DNA from: 66-474 sp044464225
Lineage (GTDB): Bacteria; Pseudomonadota; Gammaproteobacteria; Xanthomonadales; Rhodanobacteraceae
NCBI GenBank assembly: GCA_044464225.1
Contig: JBIQLN010000001.1
Span: forward strand, 62,001-126,000
DNA length: 64,000 bases
Reading direction: 5' to 3'
A program made the position numbers and the translations under genes. Within the stretch, counting starts at the first letter, position 1, and each line of letters starts with the position of its first letter. The notes under the pieces were generated by a model that worked only from the letters and a program-made list of their open reading frames with translations, searched no databases and was not told the origin of the DNA. Shown here piece after piece: positions 19,789 through 28,142 of this stretch.

Positions 19789-20886
19789 ATGTCGACCATG
19801 ACCCGTGCTCTGTTGCTGGCGTTGTTCGCCCTGCCTGCATGGGCCTCGTCCCCCGCGGCGGATACGTCGTACGACCCGGCCGACTTCGCACACGTGCGCA
19901 AGTTCGACGCCCACGTACACGCGAATACCGAGTCCCTGGCGTTTCTCGAACAGGCCCGGGCCGACGGATTCGAATTGCTGTCGATCAATGTCGACTATCC
20001 CGATTTCCCGCCCGCCGACCGGCAACGCGATGTCACCCTGGCGTTGGCTGCACGCGATCCCGCGCGGTTCCATTGGGCCACCACGTTTTCGATGCGGGGA
20101 TTCGGAGACCCGGATTGGCTGGACCGCGTAGAGGCCCGCCTGGAGGCGGACGTGGCACGTGGCGCGCGTGGGGTAAAGATCTGGAAGAACGTCGGCATGA
20201 TCGAAAAGGACGCCGACGGCAAGTTGATCATGCTGGACGACCCGAGGCTCGCCCCGGTGGCCGAGACCGTGCAGCGACTTGGCGTGGCCCTGATCGACCA
20301 CCAGGGCGAGCCTTACAACTGCTGGCTGCCGCTGTCGGAAATGACGACGGACAACGATCGCGAATACTTCCGCCATCACCCCGAATACCACGCCTGGCTG
20401 CACCCCGAGATGCCACGCTACGAAACGCTGATGGCCGCGCGCGACCGTTTCGTCGAAGCCCATCCGCACTTGCGTTTCGTCGGCGCCCACATGGCCAGCC
20501 TGGAGTGGAGCGTCGACCGTCTTGCCGAATTCCTCGATCGGCATCCCAATGCCACCGTGGATCTCGCGGCGCGCATGAGCCAGGTGCAATACCAGTCATT
20601 GCGGGATTACGACCGTATCCGCGACTTCTTCATCCGCTATCAGGACAGGCTGCTCTACGGAAGCGACCTGACGCACAACCCCGGCGTCGATGACGCGGCG
20701 TTCCGCCGCGAGGCCCATGCGTTCTGGATGTCCGACTGGCGCTACCTTGCAACCGGCGCGACCCAGCGCATCGACGACCTGGACGCGGAGGTGCCCGGAT
20801 TGCGTCTGCCGCGTTCGGTCATCGACAAAATCTATTACCGCAACGCCGTGCGCGTGCTCGGCCTCGACGGTGAGGCCCGCGACTAG
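19789..20886 (+). CDS. Secreted metal-dependent amidohydrolase (amidohydrolase-2 / COG2159-like)
   Basis: A 365-residue TIM-barrel hydrolase with an N-terminal signal peptide (LLLALFALPAWAS), so probably periplasmic. Metal-site residues are intact: HVH (His42, His44), VKIWKN lysine region, IDHQGE histidine, VGAHMASLEW histidine and YGSDLTHN aspartate. It is divergent from the GH36 operon and shares its control region. It is not of the NagA/AgaA type, so I cannot say whether it deacetylates an amino sugar or acts on another part of the glycan. Its TAG stop overlaps that of the convergent regulator gene. Confidence 0.8.
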   Translation: MSTMTRALLLALFALPAWASSPAADTSYDPADFAHVRKFDAHVHANTESLAFLEQARADGFELLSINVDYPDFPPADRQRDVTLALAARDPARFHWATTFSMRGFGDPDWLDRVEARLEADVARGARGVKIWKNVGMIEKDADGKLIMLDDPRLAPVAETVQRLGVALIDHQGEPYNCWLPLSEMTTDNDREYFRHHPEYHAWLHPEMPRYETLMAARDRFVEAHPHLRFVGAHMASLEWSVDRLAEFLDRHPNATVDLAARMSQVQYQSLRDYDRIRDFFIRYQDRLLYGSDLTHNPGVDDAAFRREAHAFWMSDWRYLATGATQRIDDLDAEVPGLRLPRSVIDKIYYRNAVRVLGLDGEARD

Positions 20887-21662
20887 GCCAACAGCAGTTC
20901 GAAGCCCACGTCCCGGCTGGCCTGGCGGATGTCTTCCGGGGCATCCTTGTCGGTGATCAGCATGTCCAGCCCGGAGACCGGGATGATCCGGTGCAGGCAG
21001 ACCCGCCCGAACTTGGAGCTGTCGGTGATGGCAATCACCTTGCCCGCCGCCTCGACCATTTTCCGGTTGAGGGTTGCTTCCGGCTCGTAGTGCGTCGTGA
21101 TGCCGCGCTCGAGATCGAAGCCGTCCACGCCGAGAAACAACATGTCCACCTGCAGCGCATCGAGGGCTTCGACAGTCAACCCTCCATAGAACGCCATGTT
21201 CTTGCGGCGCAGCTCGCCCCCCAGCATGACGATCTTGATCGCCTGCCTGGACGACAACGCCGACAGGACGCCGAAATCGTTGGTGACGACCGTGATATCG
21301 AGGTTGGGCAACGCCTCGGCAAGCTGGATGCCGGTCGTGCCCGAGTCGATGACGATGGTGTTGCCCGCCTCCACGAGTTCCGCTGCGCGCTTGCCGATGC
21401 GGCGCTTGTCATCCAGGTGGACGACACGCTTGGCCTCGTAAGCCGGCTCGGCCTGCACGCCCCCGATCGCGTTGCTGTCGATGGCACCGCCGTAGGCGCG
21501 CGTCATGACACCCCGCGCGGCAAGATAACGCAGGTCCTTGCGCACCGTCTGCACGCTTACGCCGAAACGTCGCGCCAGGGATGCAACCTGGACACTTCCC
21601 TGCTTGTGGACCAGCTCGCTGATTTGCAGACGGCGCTGGCTGGTATCGCGTGTGGCTGGCAT
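20883..21662 (-). CDS. DeoR-family transcriptional regulator, AgaR-like
   Basis: A 259-residue repressor. The N-terminal winged helix-turn-helix is typical of the family (RRLQISELVHKQGSVQVAS, then RFGVSVQTVRKDLRYL). The C-terminal DeoR sugar-phosphate sensor domain shows IDSGTTG, VVTNDFGVLSAL, MLGGELRRKN and FLGVDGFD. The ATG at 21660-21662 is preceded by a strong GGAGGGG ribosome-binding site; the open frame continues upstream without a better start. It lies between the amidohydrolase and TonB-receptor genes and most likely controls all transcription units of the island, sensing a phosphorylated intermediate such as galactosamine-6-phosphate or tagatose-6-phosphate. Confidence 0.88.
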   Translation of the reverse strand: MPATRDTSQRRLQISELVHKQGSVQVASLARRFGVSVQTVRKDLRYLAARGVMTRAYGGAIDSNAIGGVQAEPAYEAKRVVHLDDKRRIGKRAAELVEAGNTIVIDSGTTGIQLAEALPNLDITVVTNDFGVLSALSSRQAIKIVMLGGELRRKNMAFYGGLTVEALDALQVDMLFLGVDGFDLERGITTHYEPEATLNRKMVEAAGKVIAITDSSKFGRVCLHRIIPVSGLDMLITDKDAPEDIRQASRDVGFELLLA

Positions 21663-21690
21663 GACCCCTCCTTCCGGCGCGCAGTATGCG

Positions 21691-21759
21691 ATAGTTCGTT
21701 GTATTTCGCTATTGATGCATAACGAAACATAGTGTAGGCTGCGTTCTGTTTCGAAACAG
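21691..21759. promoter_or_regulatory. Divergent operator/promoter region of the regulator and TonB-receptor genes
   Basis: The 129-base gap holds ATAGTTCGTT (21691-21700), TATTTCGCT (21702-21710), AACGAAACAT (21721-21730, the TTTCGTT core inverted) and the perfect 14-base palindrome CTGTTTCGAAACAG (21746-21759). A plausible receptor promoter is TTGATG (21712-21717), 17 bases, TAGGCT (21735-21740), with an inverted core in its spacer as in the 19728-19772 region. Confidence 0.6.
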
Positions 21760-21790
21760 TTCCTCGTCCGCGCCAGCTTGGGGAAGAACC

Positions 21791-24697
21791 ATGAAAACCG
21801 CCTGCCTGCAACAAAAAACGCTCGTCTGCGGCATTGCTTTCGCGCTCCTGGCGCCCGGTGTTGGATTGGCGCAGGGACAGCAGGTCCAGGATCCCGCTTC
21901 GGCTCCTGCAGCCGCTTCGACAAGTGGCGCGCAGGACGACGTCGCGGAAACGGGCAATGACGACGTTGCCACCCTCGGGACCATCCAGGTCACCGGGGTC
22001 CGCGCCAGCCTCGCGCGTTCGGTGGGACTGAAGCGCAACGCCTCCACCGTGCAGGATTCGATCACCGCCCTGGAGCTGGGCAAGTTCCCGGACGACAACG
22101 TGGCCGATTCCCTGAGCCACATCACCGGCGTCGCCATTTCGCGTACCGCCGGGGGCGAAGGACAGAAGGTCAGCGTGCGCGGCCTCGGGCCCGAATACAC
22201 GCTGACCACGTTCAACAATCGAATCCTCGCAACGGACGGCGCCGGCCGCGACTTCGCCTTCGACGTGCTTCCCGCCGACGTCATCAGCGGCGCCGACGTG
22301 ATCAAGGGCGCAGAAGCAGCACTGACCGAGGGCGCCATCGGCGGCTTGATCAACCTGCGCTCGGGAAGCGCCTTCGATCGCGCCGGGCAGCGTGGCACGG
22401 TGCGCCTCGAGGGCGGTCACAACCAGATGTCGGAACTCAACGGGCACAAGCTGTCCGCGGCGTACAGCAACACCTTTGCCAACGACACGTTCGGCGTCAT
22501 GGCCGGGCTCGTCTATGCCAAACGCCACGACCGCACCGACGTGGCCGGCAACGATGGCGGCTGGACCCGCAATCCCGATCCCAACGACCCGAACTGGTTC
22601 GGCAACGCCTGGGGCGGGAATATCGACCCCAACGGAAACGGTGAACTGGATCCGGACGAGTACGGTCTGATCGGCCCCGGACAATTCCGTGTCGGCTCGA
22701 TCCTCGAGGACAAGAAGCGTCTCGCCTTGTCGGGCAGCCTCGAATGGCGGCCGACCGATTCGCTGCGCGTGAAGGTGGACGGCCTCAAGACGCGCCTGGA
22801 TTCACCGCAGATCGGGTACCAGCAGTCGTTCTACACGCTGTTCTCCCCCGACCGCTGGTCCGACATGACGATACAGAACGGCATCGTCACGGGCCTGACC
22901 CTGGACAACCCGGATCCGGAATTGCGGCTCAACCCGGAACTGCTGAACATGACCAATTACCGCGTGGTGGATACCGCGCTGTTCGGCGCCAACGTGGCGT
23001 GGCAGGTGACGCCCGATTTCAGCCTCGTCGGCGACGCGTACCGTTCGACATCGCGCCGGCACTCGGGCGGCCAGGACAGCTACGTGGTCCTGCGCATGAA
23101 CCAGCCCAACGTCACCCGCGTCGAGTTGACGGGCGACCGGGTGCCCGACGTCACCACCACGTTCGACGATGGCCGCGACCTGAGTTCAGGCCTGGCCAAC
23201 GGCGAATTCGGCCCGTCCGACTTCAATACCCATTACTTCCAGCTCGGCGGCGACAACATCGACGACCGCATCAACGGCGCGTCGATCGCAGGCGACCTGT
23301 TCGTCGACAAATTCCACGTGGACAACCTGAAGTTCGGCATCAACTTCACCGACCGGCGCAAGACACGCGACCTGGTCGACAACACCTTCACCGGTGGCGC
23401 GGACTACTATTCGGGCCAGTATGCGATCGACGTGGCGGACCTCGGCGGCAACGTCCTGTCGCACAGGTTCACCTTGCCCAACTTCATGAGCGGCGTCCAC
23501 TCCAGCTTCCCGCGCAGCTTCATGGCCTTTGACGTACCGGGTTACCTGGCGGCATTGCGCGCCTACGATGGCAATCCCCGCCCGGGTGGCGGCGTCTACG
23601 ATTTCAGCGCTGCCGCACCGGTCTGGAACCCGCTGCAGAGTTACCGGGTGTCCGAACGAACCTACAGCAGCTATGTGCAGGCAGACGTTTCGGGCGAGCG
23701 CTGGGACGGCAACATCGGCGTCCGGCTGGTCCAGACGGACACCACCTCCCAGGCATGGGACGCCCGGATCCTGAGCATCACGGAGAACGGCGCGTTCAAT
23801 TACACGGCGAAATACGCCGATCCGACTCCGATCGTGCAGGACGCCCACTACACCTTCGTGTTGCCCTCGGCGAACTTCGTCTGGCATTTCACCGACAAGC
23901 TGCAGTTGCGCCTCGGTGCAGCGAAGACGATGGCACGCCCCTCGGTCGAGCAACTGGCGCCGACCAGCACGACCGAGAGCGTTGCGTGGGGCGAGTTCAC
24001 CCAGGTGTTCGGTGGCAACGCCAATCTAAAGCCCTACAGTGCACGCCAGGGCGACGCATCGCTGGAGTGGTACTTCGACGACAAGTCCATCTTCAACGTT
24101 GCCGTGTTCCAGAAACACATCGAAAACCAGATCACCACCAGCTTCGAAACAGGCCAGGACATCGGGGTCGGCCCGATCGTGGACGCGAACGGCGACCCGG
24201 TCACGAGCGGCCCCACCCTGTTCAACGTGCTCCGCCCGATCAATGGCGACTACGCGAAGGTCCATGGCGTCGAGATCGGCCTGCAGCATTTCTGGAAGAG
24301 TGGCTTCGGGTTCCGGGTGCAATACACCCGCAACTGGTCGAAGAGCTGGGTCGATGGCCAGGAGCAGCCGCTCGAAGGCATCGCGCCATCGGTGTACTCG
24401 GCGAGCCTGATGTACGAGAAGGGACCATGGTCGATCGGCGCGACGGCGGACCACACCAACGGTTTCGTGACCGCGATCGGGGTGCTGGGTACCGGCTACA
24501 ACGAGCTTTCCGACCCGCTTACCTGGGTGACTGCGCACGTTTCGTACGATATCAACGACCAGTTCAGTATCTCCCTCGAAGGACAGAACCTGCTGGACGA
24601 GGCACAAACGTACAGCATCAACGGGAATCCACTGCTGTCCAACGGCTACTTCCGTTATGGGCGCTCGGTGACACTTGGGGTCAGGTTCAAGTTTTAG
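21791..24697 (+). CDS. TonB-dependent outer-membrane receptor (Xanthomonas/Caulobacter type)
   Basis: A 968-residue outer-membrane transporter. A signal peptide (about residues 1-28, FALLAPGVGLAQG) is followed by a linker and a TonB box region LGTIQVTGVRASLARS near 61-75. The plug domain has DNVADSLSHITGVAISR and VSVRGLGPEYT. A long beta-barrel ends in the usual aromatic terminus GVRFKF. It belongs to the receptor group common in Xanthomonas and Caulobacter that imports plant or host glycans. Its place beside the GH36 operon and AgaR-like regulator makes an oligosaccharide with alpha-linked galactose or GalNAc the likely ligand. Confidence 0.93.
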   Translation: MKTACLQQKTLVCGIAFALLAPGVGLAQGQQVQDPASAPAAASTSGAQDDVAETGNDDVATLGTIQVTGVRASLARSVGLKRNASTVQDSITALELGKFPDDNVADSLSHITGVAISRTAGGEGQKVSVRGLGPEYTLTTFNNRILATDGAGRDFAFDVLPADVISGADVIKGAEAALTEGAIGGLINLRSGSAFDRAGQRGTVRLEGGHNQMSELNGHKLSAAYSNTFANDTFGVMAGLVYAKRHDRTDVAGNDGGWTRNPDPNDPNWFGNAWGGNIDPNGNGELDPDEYGLIGPGQFRVGSILEDKKRLALSGSLEWRPTDSLRVKVDGLKTRLDSPQIGYQQSFYTLFSPDRWSDMTIQNGIVTGLTLDNPDPELRLNPELLNMTNYRVVDTALFGANVAWQVTPDFSLVGDAYRSTSRRHSGGQDSYVVLRMNQPNVTRVELTGDRVPDVTTTFDDGRDLSSGLANGEFGPSDFNTHYFQLGGDNIDDRINGASIAGDLFVDKFHVDNLKFGINFTDRRKTRDLVDNTFTGGADYYSGQYAIDVADLGGNVLSHRFTLPNFMSGVHSSFPRSFMAFDVPGYLAALRAYDGNPRPGGGVYDFSAAAPVWNPLQSYRVSERTYSSYVQADVSGERWDGNIGVRLVQTDTTSQAWDARILSITENGAFNYTAKYADPTPIVQDAHYTFVLPSANFVWHFTDKLQLRLGAAKTMARPSVEQLAPTSTTESVAWGEFTQVFGGNANLKPYSARQGDASLEWYFDDKSIFNVAVFQKHIENQITTSFETGQDIGVGPIVDANGDPVTSGPTLFNVLRPINGDYAKVHGVEIGLQHFWKSGFGFRVQYTRNWSKSWVDGQEQPLEGIAPSVYSASLMYEKGPWSIGATADHTNGFVTAIGVLGTGYNELSDPLTWVTAHVSYDINDQFSISLEGQNLLDEAQTYSINGNPLLSNGYFRYGRSVTLGVRFKF

Positions 24698-24867
24698 CGC
24701 CATCCCCTGAAATGGTTGCAGGCTGGCGGGATCGGACCGGGCGCTTCGCTGTCGCCGCCTTGCGAAACTGCGCGGCAGTCCGCCCGTGCCCACCGCCGCG
24801 ACCCGGATGGTGCTGCCGCAGCGCGGTCGTTGGCACGATCGATCCATCCATGGCCTGACTTTTCACA

Positions 24868-24891
24868 ACGGCGCTTCGGTTGAAGCGCCGT
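24868..24891. terminator. Strong hairpin after the TonB-receptor gene
   Basis: A perfect 10-bp stem (24868-24877 with 24882-24891) closes a GGTT loop. It lies in the gap between the TonB-receptor gene and fdxA. There is no T-run, so it is a candidate factor-dependent terminator or 3'-end protector. Confidence 0.5.
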
Positions 24892-24938
24892 ATGTGCGAT
24901 CATTCGGGGCTGAACCGATTGATTGCTCCCGGCTCCCA

Positions 24939-25262
24939 ATGACCTTCGTCGTCACCGACAACTGCGTGAAGTGCAAGTACACCGACTGCGTGGAGGTGTG
25001 CCCGGTCGATTGTTTCCACGAGGGACCGAACTTCCTGGCGATCGATCCGGACGAATGCATCGACTGCACGTTGTGCGAGCCGGAATGTCCCGCGCGCGCG
25101 ATCTTTCCCGAGGACGACGTGCCGGCGGGCCAGGAACACTACATCGCGCTGAATGCAGAACTGGCAAAGGCGTGGCCGGTACTCACCGAGCGCAAGGACC
25201 CGCCCCCGGACGCGAAGGAATGGGACGGCAAGCCGGACAAGCTGCCGTTGCTCGAACGCTGA
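24939..25262 (+). CDS. fdxA: Seven-iron ferredoxin
   Basis: A 107-residue soluble ferredoxin of the FdxA type. The N-terminal cysteines CVKCKYTDCVEVCPVDCF and the second set CIDCTLCEPECP fit one [3Fe-4S] and one [4Fe-4S] cluster, and the C-terminal extension is typical of the family. The ATG at 24939 begins MTFVVTDNC, the usual family N-terminus. It appears to be a single-gene unit between the hairpin at 24868 and the terminator at 25275. Confidence 0.95.
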   Translation: MTFVVTDNCVKCKYTDCVEVCPVDCFHEGPNFLAIDPDECIDCTLCEPECPARAIFPEDDVPAGQEHYIALNAELAKAWPVLTERKDPPPDAKEWDGKPDKLPLLER

Positions 25263-25274
25263 CGCAGCCAAGCA

Positions 25275-25298
25275 AAACGCCGCCCGAAGGCGGCGTTT
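25275..25298. terminator. Bidirectional intrinsic terminator between fdxA and bamC
   Basis: A perfect 10-bp stem (AAACGCCGCC with GGCGGCGTTT) and a CGAA loop. The ends carry AAA and TTT, giving short U-runs in both directions. It sits 12 bases after the fdxA stop and 25 before the convergent bamC stop. Confidence 0.85.
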
Positions 25299-25323
25299 CC
25301 GTGAATGGATACCAGGGGTGCGC

Positions 25324-25944
25324 TCAGCCGCCGCCGAGGCGTTGCTGCAGCATGCCCATCACCCGCGCAACGGCGTCGGGATTGCCCTGGGCGCTGACCA
25401 CACTGCCCGTGCCGGACGGCGTGATGCTGACCGTCACCGCGCCCTTCACGGTTTCGCTCTTGCTGCGGTGGAAGATGCGGTGGAAGAAGCCGCCTTCGGA
25501 TTTCCTGGTCACCACCGTGTCGATCGCGACCTGGTAGGTGAGCGCGCTGTCGTCCTGCGACGTGACCTGGCCAACGTCGCTGCGCGACAGCGCCAGCCCC
25601 ACGCGATGGTAGGCGCTTGCCGGGGTGTCGGACAGCGCCAGCGAGTTGCTTGCCGTGCCACCGGCGCCTGCGGAGGCGGCCACGGAGCCGGCGGGTGGCG
25701 CACCGGTTTCGGGCGGCGGCACCGTACCGTTGGCGGGAGCCGTGCCGGTGCCCACATCGGGAATCGCCAGCGCCTCGGACGTGGCCGGCTGATCCATCCC
25801 GGGCGGCACTTCCAGCGGCCGCTCCTGTTGCGCCGACTTGTAGGGCGGCTCCTTGTGCCGGAACGGATTGTGGGCCTTGATGGTCTGGCATCCGGTCAAC
25901 GCGATCGGGGCGAGCAGCAGCAGCGTCAATGTGAGTCGTTTCAT
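25324..25944 (-). CDS. bamC: Outer-membrane assembly lipoprotein, BamC-like
   Basis: A 206-residue lipoprotein. The signal peptide ends in the lipobox LTGC (LAPIALTGCQTIK), so the mature protein starts at that cysteine. The motif RPLEVPPGMDQPAT is the conserved N-terminal BamC segment that binds BamD. A shorter-than-usual C-terminal region follows, with a proline/alanine-rich linker. dapA-bamC is the classic gammaproteobacterial gene pair and this gene directly follows dapA. It is shorter than E. coli BamC (about 344), so probably only one helix-grip domain is present. Confidence 0.82.
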   Translation of the reverse strand: MKRLTLTLLLLAPIALTGCQTIKAHNPFRHKEPPYKSAQQERPLEVPPGMDQPATSEALAIPDVGTGTAPANGTVPPPETGAPPAGSVAASAGAGGTASNSLALSDTPASAYHRVGLALSRSDVGQVTSQDDSALTYQVAIDTVVTRKSEGGFFHRIFHRSKSETVKGAVTVSITPSGTGSVVSAQGNPDAVARVMGMLQQRLGGG

Positions 25945-25961
25945 GGGCGCATTGTGCATGA

Positions 25962-26852
25962 TCATGGCGTGACGGCGCCAGCGAGGGAGGACAGGGTTTC
26001 GCGAAGCCGGGTACGTGCGGGCCCATGCGCGAGCTCCAGCAATGGCAGCCGCAGCGTCGCGCCGCAAAGCCCGAGTTCGGCCAGCCCGGCCTTGACGGCA
26101 ATGGGATTCGGCGCGCAGTTCAGCGCCTCCAGCAGCGGGGCCATGCGCTCGGCATGCCGCATGGCCGCAGTGCGGTCGCCGCCACGTGCGGCGTCGCATA
26201 GTGCACGGAAAACTTCCGGAATCAGATTGTTCACCACCGACACCACGCCCCCCGCCCCCGCGAGCATCGCTTCGACCGCGCTGCCATCATCACCGGAGAG
26301 GTAGACAAATCCCGGCCGCTGGAGTTGCGCGATCGCGTCGATGCGTTCAGGCGTGCCGACGGCCTCCTTGATGCCGATGATGCCAGTGGTGTCGCGAAGA
26401 TCGGCAACGGTTTCGGGCTGCATGTCGCAGCCGGTGCGCGAGGGCACGTTGTACATCAGCAGCGGCAGGTCAACGTGTGCGGCGACTTCGGCGAAGTGGC
26501 GGCGCAAGCCGTCCTGCGTCGGTCGCACGTAGTACGGCGTCACCACCAGCGCCGCGTCGGCGCCCAGCGCCTTGGCGCGACGCGTCAACGCGATCGTCCT
26601 GGCGGTTGCGGCCTCGCCGGTCCCCGCGATTACCGGCACGCGCCCGGCGGTGCGTTCCACCGCGAACGCGAGCAGGCGTTCATAGTCCGCTTCGTCCAGC
26701 ATGTGCGCTTCGCCGGTGGACCCCGCGACCACGAGGCCCTGGGTGCCCGCCTCGAGCTGGTGTTCGATCAACCGACCGAACGCGGCCAGGTCGAGCGAGC
26801 CATGTTGGTCGAAGGGCGTGACGATGGCACAGAGGCTGCCTGCAATGTCCAC
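25962..26852 (-). CDS. dapA: 4-hydroxy-tetrahydrodipicolinate synthase
   Basis: First committed enzyme of lysine and diaminopimelate synthesis; it condenses pyruvate with aspartate semialdehyde. It has 296 residues from a GTG at 26850-26852, preceded by GGAG seven bases away; the ORF reaches further up but without family similarity. The Schiff-base lysine is in GIIGIKEAVG, and YYVRPTQ and YNVPSRTG are the active-site tyrosine and arginine blocks. The usual GTTGE loop reads GSTGE here, a conservative Thr-to-Ser change. bamC follows immediately. Confidence 0.95.
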   Translation of the reverse strand: MDIAGSLCAIVTPFDQHGSLDLAAFGRLIEHQLEAGTQGLVVAGSTGEAHMLDEADYERLLAFAVERTAGRVPVIAGTGEAATARTIALTRRAKALGADAALVVTPYYVRPTQDGLRRHFAEVAAHVDLPLLMYNVPSRTGCDMQPETVADLRDTTGIIGIKEAVGTPERIDAIAQLQRPGFVYLSGDDGSAVEAMLAGAGGVVSVVNNLIPEVFRALCDAARGGDRTAAMRHAERMAPLLEALNCAPNPIAVKAGLAELGLCGATLRLPLLELAHGPARTRLRETLSSLAGAVTP

Positions 26853-26984
26853 GAAAGGACTCCGCACTCGTTCAAACCCCGCATCATAAGGCAATCGCCT
26901 GGCGAGGCACCGTCTGGCAGCGCTTCGGCGCCCGTTCGTCACGCGGCCTGCTCCGCCGTGGACCCGCGATCTCCGGAGATCGCA

Positions 26985-27013
26985 TTGGAAACCCCCGTCG
27001 ACACCACTATTCT
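26985..27013 (+). promoter_or_regulatory. Promoter of the GcvR-like gene, positioned for a leaderless mRNA
   Basis: TTGGAA (26985-26990), a 17-base spacer and TATTCT (27008-27013), followed by six bases and then the GTG start. Transcription would begin at the start codon itself. Confidence 0.6.
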
Positions 27014-27019
27014 TCTCCC

Positions 27020-27601
27020 GTGAACCTGAAAACCGTCACCCGCTTGAACCCTCCCGCCGCTCGCCCTGCCACCGACCACCAGTTGCTGATCCAGGCCGTC
27101 GCGCCCGCGGCAGACTCGCCCCTGCTGGTGCTGTCGCGCCGCATCGCCGATGCCGGCTGCAACCTGGTCGAGTCACGCGTCGCCACCGTGGGTGCGGACG
27201 TGTCGGTGCTGCTGCTGGCCAAGGGCGGCTGGGATGCGATCGCCAAACTGGAAAACGCGCTCACCCGCGTCGGCCGCAACGAGAACGTGCACCTGCTGAG
27301 TTACCGCACCCAGGCGCGCGACCGGCAAAGCCACCTGCTGCCGTACATGATCGAGGTGGTCGCGGCCGACAAGCCGGGCGTGCTGGTCGAACTGATCGAC
27401 TTTTTCAACCGCCGTTCGATCAGCATCGAGCAGATGTCCTCGATGCGCTACCAGGCCATGCAGACCGGCGCCGACATGTTCCAGGCGCAGCTGACGATCG
27501 GCATTCCCGCCGATACGCGCATCGCCGAACTGCGCGACGAATTCATGGAAATGTGCGATGGTTTGAACCTCGACGCGATCATGGACCCGGTGAAGTTCTG
27601 A
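27020..27601 (+). CDS. GcvR-like double ACT-domain regulator
   Basis: A 193-residue protein with two ACT domains (about residues 20-95 and 105-185), with segments LLIQAVAPAADSPLLVLSRRIADAGCNL and MIEVVAADKPGVLVELIDFF read in part. This is the glycine cleavage system regulator (GcvR) type; such proteins bind amino acids or partner proteins rather than DNA. The GTG at 27020 lies six bases after a -10 box. It overlaps the bcp ATG by one base (TGATG), so the two are co-translated, as in E. coli, where gcvR is next to bcp. Confidence 0.85.
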   Translation: MNLKTVTRLNPPAARPATDHQLLIQAVAPAADSPLLVLSRRIADAGCNLVESRVATVGADVSVLLLAKGGWDAIAKLENALTRVGRNENVHLLSYRTQARDRQSHLLPYMIEVVAADKPGVLVELIDFFNRRSISIEQMSSMRYQAMQTGADMFQAQLTIGIPADTRIAELRDEFMEMCDGLNLDAIMDPVKF

Positions 27602-28068
27602 TGACCACGCTGAAGATCGGCAACAAGGTTCCCAGGCTCGCGGGAACCATCCAATCGGGCGACACGTTGAAGCTCGCGGACCTCCGTGGCCAGTGGGTGG
27701 TGCTGTACTTCTATCCCAAGGACAACACCACCGGCTGTACCCGCGAAGCCGGCGACTTCCGCGACCTGTACACGAAGTTCAAGCGCCGCGGCGCCGCAAT
27801 CGTGGGCGTGTCGCGCGACAGCGCGCGTTCGCATTCGGGATTCAAGGAAAAACTGGGCCTGCCGTTCCCCCTGGTCGCCGACACCGATGAAGCCTGGTGC
27901 AAGGCGCTCGACGTGGTCCGCCAGAAGAAGTTGTACGGCCGTGAATACCTGGGTGTGGACCGCAGCACCTTCCTGATCGATCCCGACGGCAAACTGGTCC
28001 GCGAATGGCGCGGCGTGAAAGTGCCCGGTCACGCGCAAGCCGTCCTGGACGCGATCCCCGCCAAGTGA
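27601..28068 (+). CDS. bcp: Thioredoxin-dependent peroxiredoxin, Bcp/PrxQ family
   Basis: A 155-residue thiol peroxidase that reduces hydroperoxides. The peroxidatic motif is YPKDNTTGCTREAGDFRD. PrxQ enzymes usually have a second cysteine five residues on (C-x4-C); here that position is glycine, so the enzyme is 1-Cys or uses another cysteine such as the one in DEAWCKAL. Its start overlaps the GcvR-like stop by one base. A possible GTG start of the next gene overlaps its own stop. Confidence 0.93.
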   Translation: MTTLKIGNKVPRLAGTIQSGDTLKLADLRGQWVVLYFYPKDNTTGCTREAGDFRDLYTKFKRRGAAIVGVSRDSARSHSGFKEKLGLPFPLVADTDEAWCKALDVVRQKKLYGREYLGVDRSTFLIDPDGKLVREWRGVKVPGHAQAVLDAIPAK

Positions 28069-28142
28069 GCAAGTCCGCCCGTTCTTCCGCGGCACCGCGC
28101 CGGAGCGGCGCGTCCGCTTCCCCACCCGCTTCGGGAGCCCGC

